Below the pieces are notes generated by a model that was not told where the DNA came from, made no database searches, and worked only from the letters and a program-made list of their open reading frames with translations. Below are positions 41,953-50,907 of a stretch of DNA of 64,000 nt, piece after piece (position 1 is the first letter of the stretch; each line of letters starts with the position of its first letter). The stretch spans positions 3,355,001 through 3,419,000 of the forward strand of contig NZ_PHUL01000001.1 in the NCBI RefSeq assembly GCF_002813425.1, written 5' to 3'. A program made the position numbers and the translations under genes. Origin of the DNA: Cellulophaga sp. RHA19. Its GTDB lineage: Bacteria > Bacteroidota > Bacteroidia > Flavobacteriales > Flavobacteriaceae.

Positions 41953-43197
41953 TTAAAAAGCCAAAGCAAGGTCTTTAGATAAAGGAATACTAGCTTTTGC
42001 TAATTTTTCTTTATCTATTTTTTTACCCTCTTTAATAAATTTTGTTCCTAAAACATATGCCTTTGTATTGTTTATGGCATTTACAGCTAGTAGTTCATCG
42101 TTTCTAAAGTACCATACAGAAATTACATTTTCTTTATTTTGTTCTTCTCTAACAATACTATCTGTGTAGTTATTTGCTAAACCAACAATTTGGAGCTTTA
42201 TATTATATTGATCTGACCAAAACCAAGGAATTGTATCATAAACGTATTCTTTACCTGCAATAGATGCTGCAACAACTTTTGACTGGTCTACTGCATTTTG
42301 TACAGACTCTAACCTTATATAAGTTTTATAATGTGGATTATAATGATAACTGCAATCACCTACTGCATAAATAGACGTATTACTTGTAACACCTGTATTA
42401 GAAACACAAATTCCGTTTTTTAAATCTAAGTTTGCCATTTTAGCCAAATCTGTATTGGGAACTACACCTACACCTAAAATAAGAATATCTGCCTTGTAAC
42501 AAGACCCATCTGTAGAATAAACTTTAGTTACATCTGCTTCATTTTCAATTTTATTTACTTCTTTATTTTCAAAAATTTGCACTCCGTTGTGGGTATGTAA
42601 ATCTCTAAAAAAATTAGAAATAACACTAGTAGCTACTCTTTTTAAAATTCTAGATTCGCGCTCTAAAACAACTACCTCTGCTCCTATTTTTTGCAATGAT
42701 GCAGCAGTTTCTAATCCAATATATCCGCCACCAATAATAACCACTCTTTTATTTTTACTGGCATTATAAGCTTTTTTAATATTGGTAACATCTTCTGCTG
42801 TACGTAAACAGAAATAAGCTTTACAATTTTGCAAACCTGTAATTGACGGTACAATAGGTTTTGCTCCGGTGGCTAAAACTAACTTTGTGTAATTAATTTT
42901 AGTAGCATCATCTAATACCAACTGTTTGGTAGACTCATTTAAGTGAGTTACTTTTTTTCCTAAAAGTAACTCTATGTTTTCCTTTTTATAACTCTCTACT
43001 GGTTTTAAAAGGTTTTTAACAGATGCATTATCTGTTAAATAAGTTTTAGATAAAGGTGGTCTGTGGTATGGTAATTCTGGATCTACGTCTATTAAAATAA
43101 TCCTACCCTGCCACTTTTCTTTACGTAAATTAAATGCTGTATTTACACCTGCGTGGCTAGCTCCTATAATTACACAAATATCTTTAGAAGTATACAT
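41953..43197 (-). CDS. NAD(P)H-dependent ferredoxin reductase of the P450 chain
   Basis: A 414-residue FAD protein of the putidaredoxin-reductase type. FAD-binding VIIGASHAGVNTAFNLRK is at the N-terminus, an NAD(H)-binding VIIGGGYIGLETAASL near residue 150, and the FAD-contacting YAVGDCSYHYNP near 276, followed by the C-terminal interface domain. It passes electrons from NAD(P)H to the [2Fe-2S] ferredoxin whose gene ends 5 bases before this start. Third gene of the P450 operon, convergent with the isomerase-like gene. Confidence 0.93.
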   Translation of the reverse strand: MYTSKDICVIIGASHAGVNTAFNLRKEKWQGRIILIDVDPELPYHRPPLSKTYLTDNASVKNLLKPVESYKKENIELLLGKKVTHLNESTKQLVLDDATKINYTKLVLATGAKPIVPSITGLQNCKAYFCLRTAEDVTNIKKAYNASKNKRVVIIGGGYIGLETAASLQKIGAEVVVLERESRILKRVATSVISNFFRDLHTHNGVQIFENKEVNKIENEADVTKVYSTDGSCYKADILILGVGVVPNTDLAKMANLDLKNGICVSNTGVTSNTSIYAVGDCSYHYNPHYKTYIRLESVQNAVDQSKVVAASIAGKEYVYDTIPWFWSDQYNIKLQIVGLANNYTDSIVREEQNKENVISVWYFRNDELLAVNAINNTKAYVLGTKFIKEGKKIDKEKLAKASIPLSKDLALAF

Positions 43198-43202
43198 CCT
43201 AT

Positions 43203-43511
43203 TTATTTAGCTACAGTAAAAACAACATTATCTAGTGCATCTGTTACAGGAATTTGACAACAAAGTCTACTGTATTCATTTGCATCATCTGCCAGCTCTA
43301 ACATATCTGTTTCAATTTCACTTGCTGTACCTACTTTGTCTAGATCTTCTGGAACAACAAATATATGACAAGTAGCACAAGAGCATACGCCACCGCAATC
43401 GCCATCTATACCAGCTACATTATTATTTACTGCTAACTCCATAACAGAGCCCTCTGTACCATCTACAGTTATTTTTTCATCACTACTTGTTATAAATGTA
43501 ATTTTTGCCAT
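43203..43511 (-). CDS. [2Fe-2S] ferredoxin of adrenodoxin/putidaredoxin type
   Basis: A 102-residue ferredoxin. The cluster ligands follow the vertebrate/putidaredoxin pattern C39-x5-C45-x2-C48-x35-C84 in GDCGGVCSCATCHIF and RLCCQIPV; extra cysteines at 43 and 85 are present. It shuttles electrons from the reductase (41953-43197) to the P450 (43513-44670), between which it is encoded with 5 and 1 base gaps, so the three products are translationally linked. Confidence 0.95.
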   Translation of the reverse strand: MAKITFITSSDEKITVDGTEGSVMELAVNNNVAGIDGDCGGVCSCATCHIFVVPEDLDKVGTASEIETDMLELADDANEYSRLCCQIPVTDALDNVVFTVAK

Positions 43512-43512
43512 T

Positions 43513-44670
43513 TTATTTTTTCTTAAATGTTGCTTTTAAAAAGTTGTACCCTACTTTTCTATTAAAATCTCCTAAATTCTCTATATTTTCTTCTGCTTCT
43601 AAAACAGTAATATCACTTACTTTTTCTGCTAATAGTTTTACTGTAATTCTCATAATTTGTCTTGCGTGTGTTGCTCCTAAACAATTATGGTGACTAAAAC
43701 CAAAACCTACGTGCGGATTAATTTTTCTGTCTAAAACTACCTCATCAGCATTCTCAAAAACTTTTTCATCTCTATTAGCAGATGCCCAACATAGAGATAT
43801 TCTACTATCTGCTTTTACAGCGTGTTGGCAAACTGTAGTATCTTCTGTAACAACACGTCCCATATGGGTTAAAGGAGAAAAATATCTTATAAATTCTTCA
43901 ACAGCATTGTTAATTATATTAGGGTTAGAATTTATGTATTGCAATGCTTTTTTATTTGCAGAAAAGTAGCTAATCATATTAGTTAAAGCATTAATAACGG
44001 TATCTCTACCACCTGCAAAAGTTAATATTAATACACCTTTTACTTCCTCTTTTGTTAGCTTTTTACCATTTACCTCTGCAGCTAATAATATACTATACAA
44101 ATCATCAGATGGGTTTTGTATTGCTTTGTCTATTTCTTCATCAATATAATTGTAAAGAATAGCTGCTTTATCACCGTCTAAAGCTTCTCCTTCACTTCTA
44201 AATACGTGAGTTCCCCAAGATATCCACTTTACAGACTTATCAAACGGAACATTTAATAAAAGAGTTAAAGCTCTAGATTGTATAACTAATGCCAAATCTG
44301 ATACCACATCTACTTTATCCTTAGATAAAACATCATCTAAAACAGTACTAATTATAGTAGTTAATTTGTCTTTATAAACATCTTGCAAAGGTCTTTTAAA
44401 CCAAGCCTCAAGTATAGACCTATATTCTTTATGCATTGGTGGGTCTACCTCAAAAGGTATTTGGCGGGTGGTACGTATATTTACCTCAGAGGGTACTACT
44501 ATACGACCTGGAACAGCTTCTGATGAAAATGCCTTATAATTATGGGCTGCCTTACGTACATCTTTATGGTTTAGCAACATAATTACAGGGTCTCCCTGAT
44601 CATCCATTTTACCTATTCCAGAAGTTTTCCTCTCTGCTTTAAAAGCATCTGCAAATTCACACTTTCCCAT
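43513..44670 (-). CDS. Cytochrome P450
   Basis: A 385-residue soluble bacterial P450. The I-helix oxygen-activation motif is A219-G-G-R-D-T224, the K-helix ExxR is E259-F-I-R262, and the heme-thiolate loop is FGFSHHNCLG with Cys330. Class I partners are encoded immediately downstream. In marine flavobacteria the known soluble P450s with this gene order (CYP236A) remove the methyl group of 6-O-methyl-D-galactose during porphyran use; this protein may be of that kind but I cannot assign the family from memory alone. It is the first gene of the operon, divergent from an AraC regulator. Confidence 0.93.
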   Translation of the reverse strand: MGKCEFADAFKAERKTSGIGKMDDQGDPVIMLLNHKDVRKAAHNYKAFSSEAVPGRIVVPSEVNIRTTRQIPFEVDPPMHKEYRSILEAWFKRPLQDVYKDKLTTIISTVLDDVLSKDKVDVVSDLALVIQSRALTLLLNVPFDKSVKWISWGTHVFRSEGEALDGDKAAILYNYIDEEIDKAIQNPSDDLYSILLAAEVNGKKLTKEEVKGVLILTFAGGRDTVINALTNMISYFSANKKALQYINSNPNIINNAVEEFIRYFSPLTHMGRVVTEDTTVCQHAVKADSRISLCWASANRDEKVFENADEVVLDRKINPHVGFGFSHHNCLGATHARQIMRITVKLLAEKVSDITVLEAEENIENLGDFNRKVGYNFLKATFKKK

Positions 44671-44820
44671 AAGTATAGTTTAATAGTTTAGATTAAAACA
44701 AATATCTATGTTTAAGCAGTAGTATTAATTCTCTATTTCATCAAAAAAATAAACTATTTAATCACTTTAAAATTTAAATTAGACACTAATTAATAAAATA
44801 AACTATATTTAATTAAAATT

Positions 44821-44838
44821 GATGATATGTATATCATC
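44821..44838. promoter_or_regulatory. 18-bp palindrome before the AraC gene
   Basis: GATGATATGTATATCATC has perfect 8-bp arms and ends 14 bases before the AraC start. A -7-like TATATTTA lies at 44804-44811, so the palindrome falls at or just after the likely transcription start, as an autorepression operator would. The spacer also carries AAACTAT four times (44675, 44683 inverted; 44751, 44800 direct). Confidence 0.45.
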
Positions 44839-44852
44839 TATATTTACTTAAA

Positions 44853-45689
44853 ATGAAACCAATATTAGAAACTATTCCTTTAGGTGTTGAAAAAAGTATT
44901 GTAGCTTTTAATTATATAAATGATAATTTTGAAACACCGTGGCATTTTCACCCACAACTAGAGCTTACTTATATTGAAGAGAGTTACGGCACAAAGTTTA
45001 TTGGTGATTATGTTGGTGCTTATGAACCAGAAGAATTAGTTTTAATACAATCTAATGTGCCACATTGTTGGACAAATTATAAAAGTAGTGCTATAAAATC
45101 TAACTCTTTTGTTATACAATGGAACAAAGATATTTACGCTAACATACCAGAGTTAAAAGAGCTAAATATATTATTTAACACAGCTTCTAAAGGAGTTATT
45201 TTTAATAAAAAAGAAAGTAAAAAAGTTATTTCATTATTAAAAGAAACTATAAACCAAGATGGCAGCAATTTGTATGTTTCTCTTTTAAAATTATTATTAA
45301 AATTAACCCATATTCCCTACAAAACATTATCTAACAGTAGTTTTACAAAAAACATATCTAACGAGTATACTAGTAAAATTTCTAAGGTTCATTCATTTAT
45401 AGCAGAAAACTATACCCGTAAAATTTACTTAAAAGAAGTAAGTAAAGAGGTAAATATGTCAGAACAATCTTTCTCTAGATTCTTTTTAAAAATTATGGGT
45501 CGTACATTTTTTATATTTTTAAATGAGTATCGTATAAATATTGCTACAAGAATGTTACTACACACAAATAAATCTGTCTCCGAAATTGGATACGCTTGTG
45601 GTTATGAATCTCTTCCCTTCTTCTTTAAAAAATTTAAAGAACTACACCACTCCTCTCCTGCTCAATACAGAAAAAATTATAGTAAATAA
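44853..45689 (+). CDS. AraC-family regulator with cupin sensor domain
   Basis: A 278-residue regulator: an N-terminal cupin (about 15-90, with WHFHPQLELTYIEE and NVPHCWTNY, the metal/ligand-binding histidines) and a C-terminal pair of helix-turn-helix motifs (about 180-278, LKEVSKEVNMSEQSFSRFF and VSEIGYACGYESLPFFFKKF). Cupin AraC proteins usually sense a sugar or its metabolite. Divergent from the P450 operon across 182 bases, it is the natural candidate regulator of that operon. Confidence 0.92.
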   Translation: MKPILETIPLGVEKSIVAFNYINDNFETPWHFHPQLELTYIEESYGTKFIGDYVGAYEPEELVLIQSNVPHCWTNYKSSAIKSNSFVIQWNKDIYANIPELKELNILFNTASKGVIFNKKESKKVISLLKETINQDGSNLYVSLLKLLLKLTHIPYKTLSNSSFTKNISNEYTSKISKVHSFIAENYTRKIYLKEVSKEVNMSEQSFSRFFLKIMGRTFFIFLNEYRINIATRMLLHTNKSVSEIGYACGYESLPFFFKKFKELHHSSPAQYRKNYSK

Positions 45690-45735
45690 TCCTATCAAAA
45701 ACTTTAGAACGGAATTGCATTAACAATAAATTCAT

Positions 45736-45772
45736 TTGGATTAATGCCTTTTAATAAAAACAAGCAACTTTG
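45736..45772 (+). promoter_or_regulatory. Promoter-like element before yihY-type gene
   Basis: TTGGATTAAT, 19 bases, then CAACTTTG. The same 37-base layout occurs before the PA2169-family gene and, with mismatches, before the F420-reductase-like and second dps genes. Confidence 0.45.
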
Positions 45773-45839
45773 GTTTACTAATGTAGTTTGTAACCAGCAC
45801 CTAACTTTATTAGATGTGCTTTATTAAAAGACAACACAA

Positions 45840-46745
45840 ATGATACAAGAAAAAAAATCTTCTAATTTTAAGCTTAAAGAGTTGCCATCTCTATTAAAAG
45901 AAACATATACTTCTTGGATGGCAGATGACCCTTTTAGGCTTAGTGCAATTGTTGCCTATTATACGGTTTTAGCTTTACCTGCATTACTAGTTATTATTAT
46001 AAATGTTGTTGGTTCTATATGGGGAATAGATATTGTACAAGGAAATTTAACAGAAGAGTTTTCCTCTGCTTTAGGTAGTGATGCTGCTAAAGCTATAGAA
46101 AACATTATTGGGGAAACTCAAGGCTCTGATAAAAACCTTATTTCTACTATTATTGGTATAGGAACCTTACTTTTTGGTGCTACAGGTGTGTTTTATCAAT
46201 TAAAAATATCTTTAAATGAAATATGGAAAATTAAAACAAACCCTAATGCTAAAATCTGGAAAATAATTACAGACCGCGCCCTTAGCTTTGCTTTTATACT
46301 AGTTATTGGTTTTTTATTACTTGTTAGTTTTATTGTTACCACTGCAATTAGTGCCTTAAATAATTACATACGCGAAGTTTTACCAGATGTTTTATTATAC
46401 CTAGCTTACATTTTAGATTTTACACTGTCTATTGGTATAATATCTATACTATTTGCTTTAATGTTTAAATACTTACCAGATGCAAAAATTAAATGGAAAA
46501 CAGTATGGATTGGCGCTATTTTAACAGCTGTACTTTTTGTTGTTGGTAAGCTTTTATTAGGTATTTATTTTGGTCAGGCAGATCCTGGATCTACATATGG
46601 TGCAGCCGGAAGCATTATTCTTATACTTTTATGGGTTTCATACTCTTCGCTAATTTTATTTTTTGGAGCAGAGTTTACTTATGTTTTTGCCAAACGATAC
46701 GGAGATGGTATAGAGCCAAAATCTATTAGTATAAAAAAAGAATAA
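45840..46745 (+). CDS. YihY/BrkB-family inner-membrane protein
   Basis: A 301-residue YihY protein with six membrane helices and the family stretches DDPFRLSAIVAYYTVLALPALLV, GATGVFYQLKISLNEIWKI and GAAGSIILILLWVSYSSLILFFGAEFTYVFA. Family members were once called ribonuclease BN or virulence factor BrkB, but they are now regarded as membrane proteins possibly moving lipids or small molecules. It heads the stress-type region and is followed by an AI-2E-family gene 104 bases later. Confidence 0.92.
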   Translation: MIQEKKSSNFKLKELPSLLKETYTSWMADDPFRLSAIVAYYTVLALPALLVIIINVVGSIWGIDIVQGNLTEEFSSALGSDAAKAIENIIGETQGSDKNLISTIIGIGTLLFGATGVFYQLKISLNEIWKIKTNPNAKIWKIITDRALSFAFILVIGFLLLVSFIVTTAISALNNYIREVLPDVLLYLAYILDFTLSIGIISILFALMFKYLPDAKIKWKTVWIGAILTAVLFVVGKLLLGIYFGQADPGSTYGAAGSIILILLWVSYSSLILFFGAEFTYVFAKRYGDGIEPKSISIKKE

Positions 46746-46849
46746 CTGCTTTATAAGAGTTAACCTTTTATCTGATACAATTAAGAGATCTCCGGGTATT
46801 TTCTAAAATTTGATGTACACAATAATCACCTAACTAAATACATTAAAAT

Positions 46850-47869
46850 ATGAAATACATTAGCCCACACATTATAAGACAAATATTTGTTTTAATGCTT
46901 ATAGTACTTATGGGCGGACTCATATTTAAAGAGATTCTACCCTATTTAAGTGGTGTTTTAGGTGCTATTACCATTTACGTTATTCTAAAAAAGCCAATGC
47001 AAAAATTGGTAAACAAAGGCTGGCTCCCTAACATTGCTGCTATTTTTTTAATGATACTTTCCTTTTTATGTATAATGATTCCTATTGCCGGCTTAGGTCT
47101 AATGATGGGAACTAAAATAAAATACGCCGTAGATAACTCACAAAAAGTTATAGATGCTAGTAAAGAGCAATTACAAAAAGTAGAGTCTTTTTTTAATATA
47201 GATATGGGTACAGATATAGATACCAGTTCTATCACCTCTTGGTTATCAGAAAATCTTCAAAATTTTGCTGGTGGCACATTTAATATGGTTATCTCTATAA
47301 CTATAATGTACTTTATTCTATTTTTTATGCTAACCAACAGAAAAAAGCTAAAAGAATCTCTGTTTGAGTATATACCAATTAAAGATAAAAATTTAAAAAC
47401 AATAGGTAAGGAAACAAGTGCAAATGTAAAAGCTAACGCATTAGGTATTCCTTTAGTAGCTATAGGTCAAGGTGTGGTTGGCCTTATTGGTTTCTTAATT
47501 TTTGGTATAGAAGATCCTTTCTTTTGGGCAGCAATAGTAACCGTTGGCTCTATGATACCCTTTGTAGGTAGTGCCTTAGGAACTATACCCGTATTTATAT
47601 TAGCACTTTCTAATGGTGATACTTTCCAAGCCTGGGGAATTTTAATTTATGGCTTAGTAGCCATTGGAGCAACAGATAACGTTTTTAGATTATTTATTTT
47701 AAAAAGGTTAGATGATGTACACCCTTTAATTACGCTTGTTGGTGTACTAGTGGGTGTTCCTTTGTTTGGTTTTATAGGATTAATTTTTGGTCCTTTATTG
47801 GTTAGTCTTTTTTTAATATTAGTACGCATTTACAAAAACCAGTACGGCGAATCTCAGGAAAGTCTTTAA
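46850..47869 (+). CDS. AI-2E family transporter (PerM-like)
   Basis: A 339-residue membrane protein with about eight helices in the AI-2E exporter arrangement: a long amphipathic segment (about 88-130), then FMLTNRKKLKESLFEYIPIKDKN-type and LGIPLVAIGQGVVGLIGF and DNVFRLFILKRLDDVHPLITLVGVLVGVPLFGF motifs. Family members export various solutes; the autoinducer-2 role is not general. No terminator was seen after it; the next gene has its own promoter-like element. Confidence 0.9.
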   Translation: MKYISPHIIRQIFVLMLIVLMGGLIFKEILPYLSGVLGAITIYVILKKPMQKLVNKGWLPNIAAIFLMILSFLCIMIPIAGLGLMMGTKIKYAVDNSQKVIDASKEQLQKVESFFNIDMGTDIDTSSITSWLSENLQNFAGGTFNMVISITIMYFILFFMLTNRKKLKESLFEYIPIKDKNLKTIGKETSANVKANALGIPLVAIGQGVVGLIGFLIFGIEDPFFWAAIVTVGSMIPFVGSALGTIPVFILALSNGDTFQAWGILIYGLVAIGATDNVFRLFILKRLDDVHPLITLVGVLVGVPLFGFIGLIFGPLLVSLFLILVRIYKNQYGESQESL

Positions 47870-47985
47870 ACCAAAAAATCCTCAAAAACATTAAAAAACG
47901 TTCAAAAACTCGCAAAAAACATCTATTTCTTTCAAAAAAAACCATAAATGCTTCATTTTACGGATAGCATTAAAAAAGAACCTTT

Positions 47986-48022
47986 TTCAGTTAATCCAAA
48001 CTTTTAATCTGTTGTAATATTG
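47986..48022 (+). promoter_or_regulatory. Promoter-like element before the F420-reductase-like operon
   Basis: TTCAGTTAAT, 19 bases, then TAATATTG: the stress-island layout with one mismatch in each half. It ends where the inverted repeat at 48021-48057 begins. Confidence 0.35.
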
Positions 48023-48057
48023 ATGTAACAAGAAAAGTATAACATTCTGTTACATCA
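48021..48057. promoter_or_regulatory. Perfect 10-bp inverted repeat TGATGTAACA-N17-TGTTACATCA
   Basis: The arms are identical inverted copies separated by 17 bases (centre-to-centre 27), 19 bases before the ATG at 48077 and directly after the -7-like box. It could be a two-site repressor operator or a leader-RNA hairpin; the long spacer favours a protein-binding site. Confidence 0.55.
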
Positions 48058-48076
48058 GAATATAAAACAATATAAT

Positions 48077-48718
48077 ATGAAAATAGGAATTATAGGAAGC
48101 GGAAATATTGGAGGTAATTTAGGTAAACATTGGGCAAAAGCAGGACATAATGTTATGTTTAGTTCTAGACACCCAGAAGAATTAGGTAGCTTAGTTAAAG
48201 AAGCTGGTCCTAATGCAAAAGCAATGAGTGTTACAGATACTTTTGAAGCTAAGGCAGATGTTTATGTATTAGCAATGCCATACAAAGCTATAGACCAAAT
48301 ATCTGAGCTTTATGCTGGCGAATACGCAAATAGCGTAATACTAGATGCTACAAACCCATATCCAGAAAGAGACGGAGAAATGGCACAAGACGTTAGAGAT
48401 GCAAACTACAACGCGTCTGAGTATACTGCTATGAAGTTTAGTTCTGCCAAAACAGCAAAAGCTTTTAACACCATTAAAGCTTCAGATTTAAAGAACCGTG
48501 CTTTTGAAGACACAGATAAATTATCTGTACCATTTGCAGCACAAGATCAAGAAAGTAAATCTGTAGTAAAAGAATTAATAGAAGATATTGGTTTTGATGC
48601 AGTGTATGTTGGTAATTTAAGTGATACCAAAATTATGGATCCAGACCAAGAAATATATGGTTTAAGCACATCTAAATCTAATTTATTAGAAACCATAAAC
48701 TCTCAAAGATCATTTTAA
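48077..48718 (+). CDS. NADPH-dependent F420-reductase-like protein
   Basis: A 213-residue Rossmann protein of the F420-dependent NADP oxidoreductase family: dinucleotide-binding GIIGSGNIGGNLG at the N-terminus, SSRHPEEL after strand 2 (NADP phosphate-binding Ser/Arg), DATNPYPERDGEM and AKAFNTIKASDLKNR. Bacteroidota do not make F420, so the real electron partner is different or unknown. It heads a likely four-gene operon (this gene, HPF, an acidic protein, SSADH) that ends at 50908. Regulated possibly by the inverted repeat just upstream. Confidence 0.85.
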   Translation: MKIGIIGSGNIGGNLGKHWAKAGHNVMFSSRHPEELGSLVKEAGPNAKAMSVTDTFEAKADVYVLAMPYKAIDQISELYAGEYANSVILDATNPYPERDGEMAQDVRDANYNASEYTAMKFSSAKTAKAFNTIKASDLKNRAFEDTDKLSVPFAAQDQESKSVVKELIEDIGFDAVYVGNLSDTKIMDPDQEIYGLSTSKSNLLETINSQRSF

Positions 48719-48766
48719 ATAGTAATTACTGCCATTTAAAATAAAATACAAACTTAAAAGAAAAAT

Positions 48767-49066
48767 ATGCAAATTATATACGAATACCACGATGTTACAG
48801 CAAGCAGTAGATTAGAAGCTATAGCTAAAGAAAAACTAGATAATTTACACAAGAAATTCAATTTTGTACACCGTGCAGATGTATTTTTTAAAGTACAAAA
48901 CAGGTCTGATGATCAAGAGCAAATTTGCGATATACGTTTAAGTATGCCAGGCCCTAGAATTTTTGCATCTACTAATGCAGATAATTTTGAAGCTGCAATA
49001 GCAGAGACTATTCGTGATTTAGAACACCAGCTTAATAAAACAAAAGATAAAATGGGTGTTAGGTAG
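48767..49066 (+). CDS. Ribosome hibernation factor, short HPF/RaiA type
   Basis: A 99-residue HPF/YfiA-family protein consisting of the S30AE domain alone (DVTASSRLEAIAKEKLDNLHKKF, RADVFFKVQNR, FEAAIAETIRDLEHQLNK). It binds the 30S subunit decoding region and inactivates ribosomes in stationary phase or stress. The gene follows the F420-reductase-like gene by 48 bases. The small size means it lacks the C-terminal dimerisation domain of long HPF. Confidence 0.9.
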   Translation: MQIIYEYHDVTASSRLEAIAKEKLDNLHKKFNFVHRADVFFKVQNRSDDQEQICDIRLSMPGPRIFASTNADNFEAAIAETIRDLEHQLNKTKDKMGVR

Positions 49067-49138
49067 TATAAATTTAGAATAGCAATTGCTTTTTTAAGCA
49101 AGAATGAAGAAAGAAACATCACATTAAAAAAAAATATA

Positions 49139-49453
49139 ATGAACACAGATAAAAAAAATAAAGTTAATACAGATACAGAAACTTATAATTCTAACATTAC
49201 TGAAGAGGACTTACAAGCCATTGGCAAAAAAGGTTTAAGAGTAGATACAGGTGACGATGAGTTATTATTAAATAGAAAAGAACCGATAGATTTTCAAGGA
49301 AAAGATTTGGATATACCTGGTAGAAATGAAAGTAAAATTTACACTAAGAACAATTTAATTGATGAGGAAAACAGTTTGTTTGGTCAAGGTGGTGAATTAA
49401 AAGAAAATTTGGAAGAGCCAGAAAGGGCCAACACAAATAAAGATAATTTATAG
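49139..49453 (+). CDS. Acidic hydrophilic hypothetical protein
   Basis: A 104-residue protein rich in D, E, N and K with no membrane segment or cysteine; the sequence looks disordered apart from a helix near TEEDLQAIGKKGLRV. I do not recognise the family. Similar hydrophilic low-complexity proteins are made with HPF and stress enzymes in Bacteroidota. It sits 72 bases after hpf and 40 bases before the dehydrogenase gene, in the same direction. Confidence 0.55.
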   Translation: MNTDKKNKVNTDTETYNSNITEEDLQAIGKKGLRVDTGDDELLLNRKEPIDFQGKDLDIPGRNESKIYTKNNLIDEENSLFGQGGELKENLEEPERANTNKDNL

Positions 49454-49493
49454 TAGTAAGACGGAGAAGAGGAATAAATTAAAAGAACACACA

Positions 49494-50882
49494 ATGAGCA
49501 CAGACAAAAATAAATTTAAAACAATAAATCCTGCTACTGAAGAAGTCATAGCAGAGTATACATATTTAAATGGTGATGAAGCTGCCAAAAAGGTAAAAGA
49601 TTGCCACAATGCTTTTTTAGATTGGAAATTAAAATCTTTAGAAGAACGAGCAGAAGTATTAAAATCTATTGGTAAAGCTTTAGAAAAACATAAAGATGAT
49701 TATGCTGCGCTAATGACCCAAGAAATGGGTAAACTACTTAGCCAAAGCTATCAAGAAATAGATTTGTGTATTGCAATTTGCAATTACACTGCTACAGAAG
49801 GAATAAAACAATTACAAGGTGAAGAAAGACCACTTTATGATGGTGGTAAAGGTACCATACACTACTCGCCAATTGGTGTAGTTTATGGTATACAACCTTG
49901 GAATTTTCCTTTGTACCAACCTATACGTTACTCTATTGCTAGCTTAATGGCTGGTAATGGTGTTTTACTAAAACACGCTAAAAATGTAACTGGTTGTGCT
50001 TTAAAGTTAAAAGAAATATATGAAGAGGCTGGCTTACCAAAAAATCTGTTTCAAGTACTTGTTATAGACCACGATGTGTCTGATGAAATAATTGCTAACA
50101 ATTATGTTAAAGGTGTTACTTTAACTGGTAGTTCTGCTGCTGGTAAACACGTTGCTGTAAAATCTGCAGAGGCAATTAAAAAAACAGTTTTAGAACTGGG
50201 TAGTAATGATGCATACATTGTTTTAGATGATGCAGACGTTAACAAAGCGGCAAAAATCTGTGCAGAAGCTAGACTATATAATAACGGAGAAACGTGTATT
50301 GCTGCAAAAAGATTTATAGTAGCAGATAAAGTTTATGATGCATTTAAAACTGAATTTGTTAGCATTATGAAAAGTATGACATATGGTGACCCTACCAAAA
50401 ATGAATTTGATTTAGGACCTATTGCACGTAAAGATTTAAGAGAGCAACTGCATGATAAAGTAGAAAAAAGTGTAGAAAAGGGTGCAGAGATTTTGTGCGG
50501 CGGAAAAATACCTGATACAAAAGGGTACTACTACCCTTCTACCGTAATTGCAAACATTACTCCAGACCAACCCGCGTATAGCGAAGAACTTTTTGGTCCG
50601 GTTGCATCTTTAATAAAAGCTAAAGATAATGATGACGCTATGCGTATTGCAAATGATAGCAAATTTGGCTTAGGTGGTGGTATTTTTAGTGAAGATATTG
50701 ATAAAGCCATGGACCTAGCTAAAAATTATTTTGACACAGGTATGATACATATAAACTCTTACGGTTTAGCATACCCAAATATGCCTTTTGGTGGAGTTAA
50801 AAACTCTGGTTACGGAAGAGAACACGGAGGTTTTGGTGTACGCGAATTTATTAATGCAAAAGCCATTACACAAGGCAGCTAA
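49494..50882 (+). CDS. NAD(P)-dependent succinate-semialdehyde dehydrogenase-type aldehyde dehydrogenase
   Basis: A 462-residue ALDH. Catalytic residues are N137 (QPWNFPL), E234 (VLELGSNDAY) and C268 (NNGETCIAAKRF); the cofactor loop TGSSAAGKHV follows the usual TGS pattern. The overall sequence resembles GabD/YneI-type succinate-semialdehyde dehydrogenases that turn succinate semialdehyde into succinate. In a stress operon it may instead detoxify aldehydes. Ended by a strong terminator at 50908. Confidence 0.87.
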   Translation: MSTDKNKFKTINPATEEVIAEYTYLNGDEAAKKVKDCHNAFLDWKLKSLEERAEVLKSIGKALEKHKDDYAALMTQEMGKLLSQSYQEIDLCIAICNYTATEGIKQLQGEERPLYDGGKGTIHYSPIGVVYGIQPWNFPLYQPIRYSIASLMAGNGVLLKHAKNVTGCALKLKEIYEEAGLPKNLFQVLVIDHDVSDEIIANNYVKGVTLTGSSAAGKHVAVKSAEAIKKTVLELGSNDAYIVLDDADVNKAAKICAEARLYNNGETCIAAKRFIVADKVYDAFKTEFVSIMKSMTYGDPTKNEFDLGPIARKDLREQLHDKVEKSVEKGAEILCGGKIPDTKGYYYPSTVIANITPDQPAYSEELFGPVASLIKAKDNDDAMRIANDSKFGLGGGIFSEDIDKAMDLAKNYFDTGMIHINSYGLAYPNMPFGGVKNSGYGREHGGFGVREFINAKAITQGS

Positions 50883-50907
50883 AACATAAGAAATAATACT
50901 CTTTACT

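Noticed and set aside
41940..41975. Possible terminator CTTTG..GCTTTT/AAAAGC..CAAAG between convergent genes
   Set aside because: The loop would be 1 base, and one arm is inside the reductase coding sequence; too weak to call.
45690..45839. Possible tRNA or small RNA in the spacer before the YihY gene
   Set aside because: No cloverleaf arms or CCA end; the sequence is better explained as a promoter region.
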